Made by a program: the position numbers and the translations under genes. Positions 1-8,375 of a stretch of DNA of 64,000 nucleotides are shown one piece after another. Source of the DNA: Kitasatospora terrestris (GTDB lineage: Bacteria > Actinomycetota > Actinomycetes > Streptomycetales > Streptomycetaceae); assembly GCF_039542905.1 (NCBI RefSeq), contig NZ_BAABIS010000001.1:372001-436000 (forward strand). The letters are read 5' to 3'. Each line of letters starts with the position of its first letter. The stretch's first letter is position 1. Below the pieces are notes generated by a model that saw only the letters and a program-made list of their open reading frames with translations, did not search any database and was not told where the DNA came from.

Positions 1-926
1 GCCAGGTAGTTGGTGTCGCCGTCGTCCTCCATCAGGACGACGTCGGCGAGGTTGTACTTGTAGTTCGACCAGTTCACCAGGATCTGGTTGGGGCGGTAGA
101 GCGTGCCGTCGTACTGCAGGTACGGCATCGCGACCGAGTCGACCCGGACCTTGCCGTCCAGGCCGAAGCCGGTGACCAGGGCGAACATCTCGGCGGCGCC
201 CTTGAACCAGGGCTCCTCGTCGTCGGCGACCTGGATCGACGTGATCTTGGTGGCCCACCAGCCGGCGGCCGCCGTGGCCGACGCCGGGGCCGCGGTCTGG
301 GCTCCCGTCGGCGCCTGGCTGCCGAACTCCCGCTGGAGCAGCGCGATTCCGGCCGCCAGGGTCCTGGCCGTGTCGAGGTCGACCAGATAGACGGGCCGCT
401 CGGGCACCCGGGCGGTCTCCAGGACGTGGACCCGGCCGGCCGTGTCGTAGGCGCGCAGCGTACGGGCGTGCTCGTCGGTGGCGGCCGTCGCGACCAGCGG
501 CACGGCGCCGCCGTCCAGGGCGCCGCGCATGGTGCGGTCGGCCAGCTGGACCCGCAGCAGCGGGCCGAGGTCGCCGCCGAGCCCCTTGGCCGCGGCGACC
601 TCCCGGTCGGCTCGCGCGGTGGTGTCGGCGAGCTTCCGCGCGGAGGCGCCGGGAGCGGCGGCGGCGAGCGGGGTCAGTGCGGCGGGCCCGGCGCTGCCGG
701 CTGTCGCGGTCCGTACGCGCTCGCGCAGGGCGGAGTCGGCGAGGGCGGTGGCGAGGGTGCGGGCGACCTGGTCCTCGATCGCGGTGACGCGGCCGGCGGC
801 GACGGCGGGGTGCGCTGCGCCGGGGGGCTGCGGTGCGGGGGCGGCCACGGCCTGGCCCGCGCCGAGCGCGAGCAGCGGCAGGGCGGCGAGCGTCGCGACG
901 GCGCGCCGCAGGCGGAACTGGGGCAT
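1..926 (-). CDS. DUF3103-like exported protein (3' end outside window)
   Basis: The gene starts at the ATG at 926 and runs off the left edge, leaving about 308 codons. Residues 1-28 form a typical signal peptide: a short basic start, a Leu/Ala-rich core and an AVA-type cleavage site. The visible C-terminal part has the run ITSIQVADDEEPW followed by YLQYDGTLYRPNQ and VLMEDDGDTNY, which I associate with the DUF3103 family of secreted actinobacterial proteins of unknown function. A GGAG lies about 7 bases upstream of the ATG. The family call rests on memory of these motifs. No catalytic residues can be named. Confidence 0.6.
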   Translation of the reverse strand, partial: MPQFRLRRAVATLAALPLLALGAGQAVAAPAPQPPGAAHPAVAAGRVTAIEDQVARTLATALADSALRERVRTATAGSAGPAALTPLAAAAPGASARKLADTTARADREVAAAKGLGGDLGPLLRVQLADRTMRGALDGGAVPLVATAATDEHARTLRAYDTAGRVHVLETARVPERPVYLVDLDTARTLAAGIALLQREFGSQAPTGAQTAAPASATAAAGWWATKITSIQVADDEEPWFKGAAEMFALVTGFGLDGKVRVDSVAMPYLQYDGTLYRPNQILVNWSNYKYNLADVVLMEDDGDTNYL

Positions 927-1182
927 GCGGGATCTCCAGACTCGTCGGGTGAGGTGTCGGAGCAGCAGTGCGCGTGGAGCGGCGCCGCCGCCTGGTGGGT
1001 CAGCGGCGCCATGACAAGTGAAGTGCTTCCCCGACCCGGGATCAACCCCCGTTCAACGAACTGTCAGTCCGTCGCGCGTGAACGCCCGCGGACGATCCGT
1101 CCGAGCGATCCGGCACCGATCTGACTGTTCATCAACTACGCTCCTCATTGGGCTGATCGGCCACGAGGTGGGGGTGGATCGG

Positions 1183-1788
1183 ATGGCGGGGTTCCGGCGG
1201 GGTGGTGCGGCGGCGGCGCTGCTGGTCTGCGCACTGCTGCTGACCGCGTGCGGCGGCGGCTCCGAGACGTCGGCCGACCGCGAGACGGGTCCGGGCCGCT
1301 TCCTGAAACCGCCGACCAACCTCTGCGAGTCCGTCGATCCGGCGCCGTTCGTGGCCGAGTACGGGACGCCCCGGCCGGGTGAGGACCACCTGGAGGCGAC
1401 CGTCCGGGACTGCTCGTTCGAGTTCGAGGGCCGGATGGGCAGTGCGCCGTACTTCCTTGACCTGTTCGCCGACTTCCGGCCGAGCGTGGAGGACGCCCGC
1501 TCGTCTTTCGCCCGGATGCGCGACAAGCCGAGCGACGACCGGTTCAGCGCGCTGGCGACGGTCAAGAAGCTCGGCGATGCCGCGTTCGCCTTCGACGAGG
1601 AGCCCAACGACCACGAGGTCCGCAGCATCCTGGTCGTCCGGCAGAGCAATCTCGTGGTCACCGTCTGGTGGGACGACACCGTCTACGGCTCCGGCCCCGA
1701 CCGGTCCGAGGAGCACCGCAACCAGATCCGGTCGAAGCTCGCGAACTACGCCGCTTCCGCCCTCACCAGGCTGGCCACCACCCCTTGA
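1183..1788 (+). CDS. Putative DUF3558-like lipoprotein
   Basis: This 201-residue protein has a lipobox: the N-terminus ends LLLTACGGGSE, so Cys would be lipidated and the protein anchored on the outer face of the membrane. The mature part has paired cysteines (CESVDPAPF and VRDCSFEF) as in DUF3558-type small actinobacterial lipoproteins. I chose the ATG at 1183 because it puts the basic residues directly before the hydrophobic stretch and has a GAGGTGGGG upstream; an upstream extension would not look like a signal peptide. It faces away from the DUF3103-like gene. The function is unknown. Confidence 0.75.
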   Translation: MAGFRRGGAAAALLVCALLLTACGGGSETSADRETGPGRFLKPPTNLCESVDPAPFVAEYGTPRPGEDHLEATVRDCSFEFEGRMGSAPYFLDLFADFRPSVEDARSSFARMRDKPSDDRFSALATVKKLGDAAFAFDEEPNDHEVRSILVVRQSNLVVTVWWDDTVYGSGPDRSEEHRNQIRSKLANYAASALTRLATTP

Positions 1789-2056
1789 CCCCGCGAGCCG
1801 GACGACTGCGCGTCAGATCCCGTCACCAGCAACGGACTTCGCCGTCTCACCCGCACGCCGCGTGATCGCGGGCGACTAGCATGCGGGCCGTCGACGGGCA
1901 GGGCGACGGGGGACGACCGCCTCGACCAGAGCCGGCTGTGCGTCCTGGTACTGGTGTGCACGTTCCCCGTGACGGTCGGCGCCTTCGTCGCGGCCCGACC
2001 CTCCGCACCGCCCTGGGCCGCCGACGCCCCGCCGGCGGCCGGGTGCCGGGGGCCGG

Positions 2057-2239
2057 CTACTTGTCGGCGGTCAGCTTGCCTGCCGCGGCCCAGCTGTCGG
2101 CGGGGACCTCGTGGATCCACACCTGGACGGTCTCGGCGGGCAGCTGCAGGGTGTCCACGAACGCGTCGGTGATCTTCTGCACCAGCTCGCGCTTCAGCTC
2201 GATGCTGCGGGGGCCCTGCTGGACGGTGACGATCGGCAT
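2057..2239 (-). CDS. 4-oxalocrotonate tautomerase family protein
   Basis: A 60-residue protein beginning MPIVTVQQGP, the classic tautomerase start in which removal of Met exposes the catalytic Pro1. The rest (a charged helix with ELKRELVQKITDAF, then VWIHEVP) fits the beta-alpha-beta monomer of the 4-OT superfamily, and the length is normal. Such enzymes tautomerise enols in meta-cleavage pathways, but the closest such pathway here is more than 35 kb away. The gene lies downstream of a lysR gene on the same strand, 113 bases from its stop. The substrate cannot be inferred. Confidence 0.88.
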   Translation of the reverse strand: MPIVTVQQGPRSIELKRELVQKITDAFVDTLQLPAETVQVWIHEVPADSWAAAGKLTADK

Positions 2240-2348
2240 GTCTGCTCCTCAACTGGGTTGCGCTGTCCGGCCCGTACTGTCCGGTCTGCGCTCTGGGAAC
2301 AGTTCACCGGAGCGGGCGGCGGCGAACCAGACGGGTTTCGCTCCGGCA

Positions 2349-2369
2349 GCGATCACGAATCGTGATCGC
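2349..2369. promoter_or_regulatory. 21-bp perfect palindrome over the lysR stop codon
   Basis: Arms GCGATCACGA and TCGTGATCGC flank a single central A. The palindrome covers the lysR stop codon (2353-2355) and lies about 110 bases upstream of the tautomerase start. It has no T-tract, so it may be an operator, possibly for the LysR protein itself, rather than an efficient terminator. Confidence 0.5.
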
Positions 2370-3258
2370 CGTCGGCGGCGGACGTGCCGCGGCAGGCGGC
2401 GACCAGCAGCCCGGGCAGTGGGGCGGTCCGGCGGACCGCGATGGCGACCGGCAGGGCGAGCGCCCCGCCGCGCAGCGGGCGGAAGGCGATCCGGGGGTGG
2501 CTGGTCAGGCGGGCGTTGGCGGCGTAGACGACGGTCCACATCGGGGTGCCGGTGCCGATCGCGGCGAGGGTGTCCTGGAGGGTACTGGTGACCGGGCCCG
2601 GGACCGGCTGGAAGCCCGCGTCGTGGCAGGCGGCGAGGACGAGGTCCACCAGCGCCGGGTGGTTGCGGCGCTCGGTCAGCCGAAGCGGCAGTGCGGCCAG
2701 GTCGGCGAGGTCCAGTACGGGGCGGGCGGCCAGCGGGTGGCGGGCGGGGAGCGCCACCACCAGCTCGTCCGGGCGCAGCGGCAGGCAGCGCACGTCGGCG
2801 GTGCTCTCGGGGATCCCGCCGCGGACGAAGGCGGCGTCGAGCCGGCCGTCCGCGAGCAGGGCGAGGCGTTCCCGCACCGGCAGCGCGTGGAGTTCGACGC
2901 GGACGTCTGGCGCGTGCCGCTGGTAGGCGTCGAGGATCCGGTCGAGGCGGCCGCCGAGGCCGGTGATCGTGCCGAGCCGGAGCACCCGGGCGGCGGGGGA
3001 CGCCAGTTCGGCGGCCAGCACCGCGGCGGCGGCCTCGGCCGCGAGGACGTCCCGGGCCGCGGGCAGGAACCGCTCCCCCGCCGCGGTCAGCCGCACGTGC
3101 CGGGGCGAGCGGTCGAACAGCTCGACCTTCAGCTCCCTCTCCAGGCGCCGGACCTGCTGGCTCACGGCCGGCTGGCCGAGCAGCAGCCGGTCGGCGGCGC
3201 GGCCGAAGTGCAGTTCCTCCGCGACGGCGACGAAGCAGCGCAGCTGGCGTAGCTCGAT
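2353..3258 (-). CDS. LysR family transcriptional regulator (apparent ATC start)
   Basis: The N-terminal winged helix reads ELRQLRCFVAVAEELHFG, then a QPAVSQQVRRLERELKVELFDR recognition region split here only for length; a LysR substrate-binding domain follows. The family is about 300 residues long and normally starts MELRQL. Here that Met codon is ATC at 3258-3256, preceded by GGGGGG five bases upstream, giving 301 residues. No ATG, GTG or TTG lies nearby in frame. The next ATG is at 3387 and adds 43 residues unlike the family. Either ATC is used, the codon is mutated, or a longer protein is made. The tautomerase gene downstream is a candidate target. Confidence 0.8.
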   Translation of the reverse strand: MELRQLRCFVAVAEELHFGRAADRLLLGQPAVSQQVRRLERELKVELFDRSPRHVRLTAAGERFLPAARDVLAAEAAAAVLAAELASPAARVLRLGTITGLGGRLDRILDAYQRHAPDVRVELHALPVRERLALLADGRLDAAFVRGGIPESTADVRCLPLRPDELVVALPARHPLAARPVLDLADLAALPLRLTERRNHPALVDLVLAACHDAGFQPVPGPVTSTLQDTLAAIGTGTPMWTVVYAANARLTSHPRIAFRPLRGGALALPVAIAVRRTAPLPGLLVAACRGTSAADGDHDS

Positions 3259-3385
3259 GGGATCCCCCCGGGTCCGTACCTGCGATGGGCTGTCGGCAGC
3301 GTACGGGTCGTGGGCGGTCCGGCCGCCACGGGGTGGGAGCGGAGCCGGGGCGGTGGTGTCGGTGACGCACTGTTCAATGGGCGCC

Positions 3386-4579
3386 ATGACCGTTCGCGAC
3401 CTGCTGCCCCTGTTGCCCGACCCCGCTGAGCTGCGCCTTCGCTGCCGGGCGATCGCCCTGCTCGACGCCGTCCTCGACGAGCGGTCGGCCGCGCACACCT
3501 ATCTGCCCGACTGGCGTGACGGCGTGGACCTGGCGTGCATGGACAACGGTTCGGGCGACCTGTACGCGATCGTCTTCGACCCGGCCGGGGTGTTCCTCTA
3601 CGGGTTCGACCACGAGAGCGACGCCACTCCCTGGCGGGAGGAGGAGCGTGCGCACTGGCCCGGGCTGCTCGACGGCCTGCCCGACGCCCTGGCGGCCTAC
3701 CCCGCGGCGCCGGAGTTCGAGTTCGACGGGTTCTTCGACGCCACGGTGTGCGCGTGGCGCGAGCACGGCGACACCGTGTGGCGGTGCGGGTCGGTGGAGT
3801 TCGAGCCCGACGACAGGGACGGCGCGGACTGGCTGTTCGAGCTGCTGCTCGACGGCAGCGCCGACGGGTACGCGGACTTCGCCGAGGAGCACCTCGAGCG
3901 TCCGGTCGACCGGGCCGCGGTGGCGGCGGTCCTGGCCGGCGCGCCGCTGACCCCCGGTACGGTCGCGGCGCTCTCGCCCTCCGCCGACTACGGGACCGTC
4001 GCCGCGAGGGCCCGCGCGCTGGGCTACTCCACCCCGGGCGACACGGACAGCACGGACGGCACAGGCGGCACAGGCGGCACGGACGGCGACGACCCGATGT
4101 CCTGGGACCGGTTCTGGCAGCTCATCGAGGTGCTCGGCGGCGAGGCCGGCATCGCGACGTGCGCGGGCTTCGAGGACGCCTGCGAGCGCCTCACCGAGCT
4201 GCTCTCCGACGGGCCTGCCGACCGGATCGTCGCCTTCGGCGAGCGCCTCGCCGAAGCCCTCTACCGCCTGGACCGGGCGGAGTTCGGCACCCTGCCCGTC
4301 CTCGGGACGGAGGAGGACGGCGGCTCCCCGTTCCCGCAGTCGGACGACGGCTTCCTGTACTCGCGCACGGCGGTCGTGGCCGCCGGTCGCGCCACGTACG
4401 AGAGCGTCCTCGGCCGACCGGACCGGTTCGCGCCCTTCACGGCCATGGATTGCCAGCAGCTGCTCCACATCCACGAGGACGCCTACGAGGCGGCCACCGG
4501 CGAGGAGTGGGACCACCTCACCCGGTACGACTACGAGTCCTGCTCCAACAAGGAGGGCTGGCCCGGCCTGCCGTCCTGA
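3386..4579 (+). CDS. DUF4240 domain protein with unknown N-terminal domain
   Basis: A 397-residue soluble protein. Residues 1 to about 215 form an acidic, Trp-rich domain I do not recognise. A Gly/Thr/Asp linker with GTGGTGG repeats follows, then a C-terminal domain that opens MSWDRFWQLIEVLGGEA and contains PQSDDGFLYSRTAVVAAGR, as in DUF4240. DUF4240 proteins are common in streptomycetes and of unknown function. The start is the ATG at 3386; its Shine-Dalgarno site is weak. The ATG overlaps the only upstream ATG available to the divergent lysR gene, which is one reason to prefer a shorter LysR. Confidence 0.75.
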   Translation: MTVRDLLPLLPDPAELRLRCRAIALLDAVLDERSAAHTYLPDWRDGVDLACMDNGSGDLYAIVFDPAGVFLYGFDHESDATPWREEERAHWPGLLDGLPDALAAYPAAPEFEFDGFFDATVCAWREHGDTVWRCGSVEFEPDDRDGADWLFELLLDGSADGYADFAEEHLERPVDRAAVAAVLAGAPLTPGTVAALSPSADYGTVAARARALGYSTPGDTDSTDGTGGTGGTDGDDPMSWDRFWQLIEVLGGEAGIATCAGFEDACERLTELLSDGPADRIVAFGERLAEALYRLDRAEFGTLPVLGTEEDGGSPFPQSDDGFLYSRTAVVAAGRATYESVLGRPDRFAPFTAMDCQQLLHIHEDAYEAATGEEWDHLTRYDYESCSNKEGWPGLPS

Positions 4580-4672
4580 CCGACCGCCGCGAGGAGTCGG
4601 GCCGGGCAACGCATGAGATCGGACATTTCGGGCATACGGGTGCATGTCTGCTCGACCTACAGGAGGTTTCCC

Positions 4673-4828
4673 ATGATCGTCCTTGGGGTGATTCTGCTCG
4701 TCATCGGATTCGTCACCGGCATCGGCTTCCTGTGGACGATCGGAATCGTGCTGCTGGTCATCGGCCTGATCCTCTGGGTGGCCGGCGCGCTCGGCCACGC
4801 CGTCGGCGGCCGCCGCCACTACTGGTGA
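4673..4828 (+). CDS. Small two-helix membrane protein (DUF6131-like)
   Basis: A 51-residue protein, nearly all membrane: two hydrophobic helices (MIVLGVILLVIGFVTGIG and a second rich in Ile/Leu/Val) joined by a short turn with Trp, then a short basic tail GGRRHYW. The start is set by a perfect AGGAGG seven bases upstream. It matches the small proteins called DUF6131 in streptomycetes. No role is known. Confidence 0.8.
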   Translation: MIVLGVILLVIGFVTGIGFLWTIGIVLLVIGLILWVAGALGHAVGGRRHYW

Positions 4829-4870
4829 GCAGGCGGGGTCCGGAGGCGAGCCGCTCCGCCGCCGGACACC

Positions 4871-4911
4871 CCGCGGGCCGGCCCACGCGTTCCCGGTGGG
4901 CCGGCCCGCGG
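4871..4911. terminator. Bidirectional hairpin terminator
   Basis: A perfect 16-bp stem (4871-4886 with 4896-4911; arms CCGCGGGCCGGCCCAC and its complement) with a 9-base loop. It lies between the convergent small membrane protein gene and the ABC exporter gene. Confidence 0.75.
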
Positions 4912-4918
4912 GCCGTTC

Positions 4919-6685
4919 TCAGGCCGAGGCGGCCGACTGGAGCAGGGCGTAGTGCCCGCCGTTGCGCAGCAGTTCCTCGTGGGTGCCGATCTCGGCGATC
5001 CGGCCGTCCTGGAGGGTCGCGATCCGGTCGGCACCGCGGATGGTGGAGAGCCGGTGGGCCACCACGAAGACGGTGCGACCCCGCACCAGGCGGCCGAGGG
5101 CCTGCTGGACCAGCCGCTCGGAGTGCGGGTCGAGCGCCGAGGTGGCCTCGTCCAGCACGAGCACCCGGGGGTCTCGGATCAGCGCCCGGGCGATGGCGAG
5201 CCGCTGCTTCTGGCCGCCGGACAGCCGGGCACCGCGCTCGCCGACCACGGTGTCGAGGCCGCGCGGCAGCCGGTCGATGAACTCCAGCGCGTTGGCGTCG
5301 CGCAGCGCGGCGCGCACGGTCTCCTCGGTGACGTCGGTGAGGCCGTAGGTGACGTTGTCCCGGACGGTGCCCTCGAAGAGGATCGACTCCTGCGGGACGA
5401 CCGACAGGAACCGCCGGTAGCTGCGGAGGTCCAGTTCCTCCATGTCGGTGCCGTCCAGCAGGATGCGGCCCCCGGTCGGCCGCAGGAAGCCGATGACGAG
5501 GTTGAGCACGGTGGACTTGCCCGCGCCCGAGGCACCGACCAGGGCGATGGTCTCGCCGGGCCGCACGGAGAGGGTGAAGTCGCACACCGACGGCCGGTCG
5601 GAGTCCCGGTACCCGAACTCGACCTGCTCGAAGTCGATCCGGCCCTGGACGGCGGTGACCTCGGTCTTGCCGGCGTTGTGCTCCAGGTCGGGCTCCTCCA
5701 GCACCTCGCCCGCCGAGCGGACCGACTCCAGCCCCTTGCTGATCACCGGGGTGAGGCTCATCAGGGTGGTGACGGCGGCGGTCAGCGAGGAGAAGTAGGC
5801 GCTGAGCATCACCACGTCGCCGGGGGTGACGGCGAGCCAGCCGTAGTACGCCGCCAGCCCGGCGCCGGCCAGGCAGCCCACGCCGAGCACGTTCAGCAGG
5901 ATCCAGGCCAGCGCGCCGAACTGGCCGTTGAGCCGGTCGAGCCGCATGGCGGCGGTCAGCACCTGGCGCAGGGTGCCGTCGACGCGGCGCAGTGCGGTGT
6001 GCTCCAGGCCGTGGGCGCGGGTGATGGGGATGAGGGTGGTCATCTCGCTGACCCGGGACGAGAGCTGCTCGACCTCCTGGCGGAACGACTCGTTGTAGGC
6101 GCGCAGGCGGCCGCGCAGCCACATCACCAGGGCCGAGGCGGCCGGGACGACCAGCAGGAAGACGGGCAGGAAGGCGGGGGTGCGGAGCCCGATGACCACC
6201 AGGGCGCCGACCAGGGTGGCCAGCGCGGACAGGCCCATGTCGCCGGTCTGGGCGAAGGCCTGCTCCAGCGCCTCGACGTCCCTGATGACCTTGCTCTGCA
6301 GCACGCCGGCACTGACTCGGGTGTGGTAGCCGATGGAGAGTTCCTGCATCCGGTGGCAGAGGGCCGAGCGCAGACGGGTGCCCATCCGGCGTCCGCTGCC
6401 GTACCAGCAGCGGACGTAGAGGAGGTGGAAGGGGTAGTTGGCGACGAGCAGGACGAGCAGGAGCCCCGTCCCGGCCCACAGCCCGGAGATCGGCCTGTGG
6501 TCGACCACCACGTCGATGACGTAGGCGGTGATCACCGGGGTGAGCCAGGTGGGGCTGTGCTTGATCGCGAAGGCGAGGGCGGCGAGCGCGATGCGGCCGC
6601 GGTCCTGCTGGAGGAGGTAGGCGACGGAGCGGAGCGGGTGCTCGCCGCGGTAGCGGTGGTCGAGGGGGTGCTGGGGCAGCGCCAT
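4919..6685 (-). CDS. ABC exporter, fused permease and ATPase
   Basis: A 588-residue half-transporter of the MsbA type. An N-terminal domain of about 320 residues carries six membrane helices. The ATPase domain has Walker A GASGAGKST near residue 384, the signature LSGGQKQR near 486 and Walker B VLVLDEATS near 508, so all catalytic motifs are present. It would work as a homodimer, or with a partner not seen here, to expel a lipid or drug. I chose the ATG at 6685 because an AGGAG lies upstream and the residues before it are out of family; the open frame continues upstream only through the catalase remnant. Confidence 0.9.
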   Translation of the reverse strand: MALPQHPLDHRYRGEHPLRSVAYLLQQDRGRIALAALAFAIKHSPTWLTPVITAYVIDVVVDHRPISGLWAGTGLLLVLLVANYPFHLLYVRCWYGSGRRMGTRLRSALCHRMQELSIGYHTRVSAGVLQSKVIRDVEALEQAFAQTGDMGLSALATLVGALVVIGLRTPAFLPVFLLVVPAASALVMWLRGRLRAYNESFRQEVEQLSSRVSEMTTLIPITRAHGLEHTALRRVDGTLRQVLTAAMRLDRLNGQFGALAWILLNVLGVGCLAGAGLAAYYGWLAVTPGDVVMLSAYFSSLTAAVTTLMSLTPVISKGLESVRSAGEVLEEPDLEHNAGKTEVTAVQGRIDFEQVEFGYRDSDRPSVCDFTLSVRPGETIALVGASGAGKSTVLNLVIGFLRPTGGRILLDGTDMEELDLRSYRRFLSVVPQESILFEGTVRDNVTYGLTDVTEETVRAALRDANALEFIDRLPRGLDTVVGERGARLSGGQKQRLAIARALIRDPRVLVLDEATSALDPHSERLVQQALGRLVRGRTVFVVAHRLSTIRGADRIATLQDGRIAEIGTHEELLRNGGHYALLQSAASA

Positions 6686-7150
6686 GTCGGGGGTCGCTCT
6701 CCTGGGGCTCGGGCGACGGGGTGGTGCGACGGGGTTGGTGCGCCGGGCGGGCGGGGGCCGGCCTCCGGCACGGGCCGAAGCGTACCCACGGCGCTGCAAA
6801 TTCTCGACCGAGTTACGAAAGCTGACATCGGGGGCATTTCTGCCGATCGGCCTGCGGAAGCTCCGGCTGCGCCCAGCAGCGCCGCGATGCGGTGAATATT
6901 TTGCAGATTTTCCCATGATTCCTGCAAAGCCTTGGCCGCGGTGAGGACCGGAAGGCCACAACCGGCCGAGGAACGGAGCACCGATGACGCTCGCGGCGGA
7001 GTCCAGGTCTTCGCCGTACCGGCCGCCACCGTCCAGGAGGCGCTCACCCTGGCCGGCGACCGCGCGACTGCGCCGGGCGAGGTCGGCCGCTCCGCCCACG
7101 GCTTCCGGGTCTGAGCGGAGCCGGGCCGGACACGGGGAAGACCGGCACGG
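6686..7150. other. Non-coding gap with an AT-rich patch
   Basis: I see no convincing gene here. About 6790-6930 is clearly AT-richer than the surroundings, with repeated TGCAAA/TTTGCA elements near 6798, 6899 and 6926. It is the natural place for the promoter of the ABC exporter. The left part of the catalase remnant may fade into it, but I cannot align anything below about 7130. Confidence 0.4.
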
Positions 7151-7400
7151 TGTTGCCGACCAGCCGTAGTTCCCGTGCCGGATGGAGAACTTGACGGCGG
7201 ATCCGCGCACGTCGCGGACGGTGCCAACCGAACCCCGCATCCCCTGCGCGGTGGAGAAGCGCACGAACACCGGGGTGCGGCGCCCGGTCTCCCGGGGAAG
7301 TCCGCACGGGGGGGTGAACTCGGCGAGCGGCGACTCGTACGCCTCGAAGTGGCCGCGGGTTCCGGCGCCGCGGGCGTGCACGACGTGCTCGCGGTGCGCT
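7130..7400 (-). pseudogene. Catalase remnant, frameshifted
   Basis: Reading leftward from about 7394, the minus strand gives REHVVHARGAG, HFEAYESPLAEFT, TPVFVRFSTAQGMRGS, VRDVRGSAVKFSIRHGNY, then after a shift of frame near 7170 LVGNTVPVF. These are consecutive landmarks of the clade catalase core: the VVHARGAG segment with the distal haem His, the VFVRFST strand and the NYDLVGNN loop. The start, the missing linkers and the remaining roughly 350 residues are absent, so no active enzyme can be made. It abuts another decayed pair of oxidative-stress genes. Confidence 0.8.
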
Positions 7401-7582
7401 CGAACCCTCGCCCGGCGCCCGACACCGTGAGCTGATCAGGGGGCGCGGCATCGACGGTCCGTCAGTCCGCGCTGGCACCGTGTCACCTCCGGCAGCAATC
7501 GGTCCGAGGTCGGAGGGGTAGGGAGGGTCCGGGGTGGGCAGACGTCCTGCAGAGATCTTCGACGATCGTGGAGGTGAGTGAG

Positions 7583-7678
7583 ATGGCAGGGATCAGGGTG
7601 GTCAAGCGCCCCGCTCCGCAGCGCCCGCGGCCTCCGCTGGATCTGCGCACCCCCTCGGGCCGCCCGCTGCCGTACTGA
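7583..7678 (+). CDS. Candidate 31-residue basic peptide
   Basis: A very strong Shine-Dalgarno sequence, GGAGGTGAG, lies about 4 bases before the ATG at 7583. The peptide is Arg/Pro-rich (MAGIRVVKRPAPQRPRPP at the start, ending PLPY) with no hydrophobic segment. Nothing is recognised. It stands alone between the catalase remnant and the HxlR remnant, so it may be a real small gene or the preserved start of a decayed one. Confidence 0.4.
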   Translation: MAGIRVVKRPAPQRPRPPLDLRTPSGRPLPY

Positions 7679-7785
7679 CCCGCGGCTGCACCGAGCGCGG
7701 CCGTAGTGACCCGTGGCCGCTCCCGACCGAGCGGCCGAGCGGCCGAGCGGCCGTCGGCCGGTCGCCGACCCGCGAAACCGCCGGC

Positions 7786-8118
7786 TCAGACGGGCGTGTC
7801 GCCGGTGCGCGGGCCGGGAGCCGGCAGCCGGAAGAGCCCCCTCAGCCTGCGTAGCGCCTCGGCGTCTCCGGACACCGAGGCGGCCCCGTCCTCGCTCGCC
7901 TGGGCCGGCGTCAGGTCCTGCGCGGTGAGCCCGAGGAAGATCTGCTCCGACATCGTGACGGTCGCGTCCGGGTACTGCGCCGGTCCGTGCAGTGTCTCGA
8001 TGCTGGCGTCGTCGATCCGGCTGTGGAACACCTCGTCGTCGATGTGGAACTCGTAGACCGCCCGGAGTCCGCAGGCGGCCTCGGGGTCGAAGCAGGCCCG
8101 CAGGCCGAGCACCGCCCA
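7786..8118 (-). pseudogene. C-terminal half of an HxlR-type regulator with SCP2 domain
   Basis: The minus-strand frame ends at 7786 and carries LRACFDPEAACG, VYEFHIDDEVFHSRIDDASIE, HGPAQYPDATVTMSEQIFLGL and GDAEALRRLRGLF. This is the C-terminal SCP2-like sterol-carrier domain found after the winged helix in HxlR-type regulators of actinobacteria. The DNA-binding half, about 110 residues, is missing: similarity stops near 8118, where the Ohr remnant begins on the other strand. Without the helix-turn-helix it cannot act as a regulator. Confidence 0.7.
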
Positions 8119-8125
8119 GCCTGGG

Positions 8126-8314
8126 TGGAAGGTCTTGCTCCTGCCGGACGGTGCCGGCTTCCGGCTGGGCGTCGACCTACGGATCGACCCGCCCTCGGTC
8201 ACGACCGAGCAGGCGGTCGAACTGGCCCGCACCGCCCACCGGATCTGCCCGTACTCCAACGCCACGCGTGACAACGTCGAGGTGGCACTGGTGGTCAACA
8301 GCACCCGGCTGTGA
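8126..8314 (+). pseudogene. ohr: C-terminal half of organic hydroperoxide resistance protein
   Basis: The plus-strand frame ending with TGA at 8312-8314 contains GFRLGVDLRIDPPSVT and AHRICPYSNATRDNVEVALVVN. The ICPYSNATR block carries the second, resolving cysteine of Ohr, a thiol peroxidase of the OsmC family. The first half, with the peroxidatic cysteine and the dimer strands, is absent, and no start codon or ribosome site precedes it. It sits back to back with the truncated HxlR gene, which suggests a single deletion took both promoters and both 5' ends. Confidence 0.75.
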
Positions 8315-8363
8315 CGGGCGAGGGCCCCGCTCCACGTGCTGCGTGGAGCGGGGCCCTCGCCCG
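8315..8363. terminator. Very strong bidirectional hairpin
   Basis: A perfect 22-bp stem (8315-8336 with 8342-8363) and a 5-base loop. It begins right after the ohr stop codon and ends just before the stop of the convergent serine hydrolase, so it can serve both. Its survival next to the ohr remnant shows that the 3' end of that locus is intact. Confidence 0.8.
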
Positions 8364-8375
8364 TCGCCGTCGCCG

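Noticed and set aside
6932..7114. 60-codon plus-strand frame with a plausible-looking AVPAATVQEALTLAG segment
   Set aside because: There is no ribosome site or recognised family, and it lies in the decayed region. It is too weak to list as a gene.
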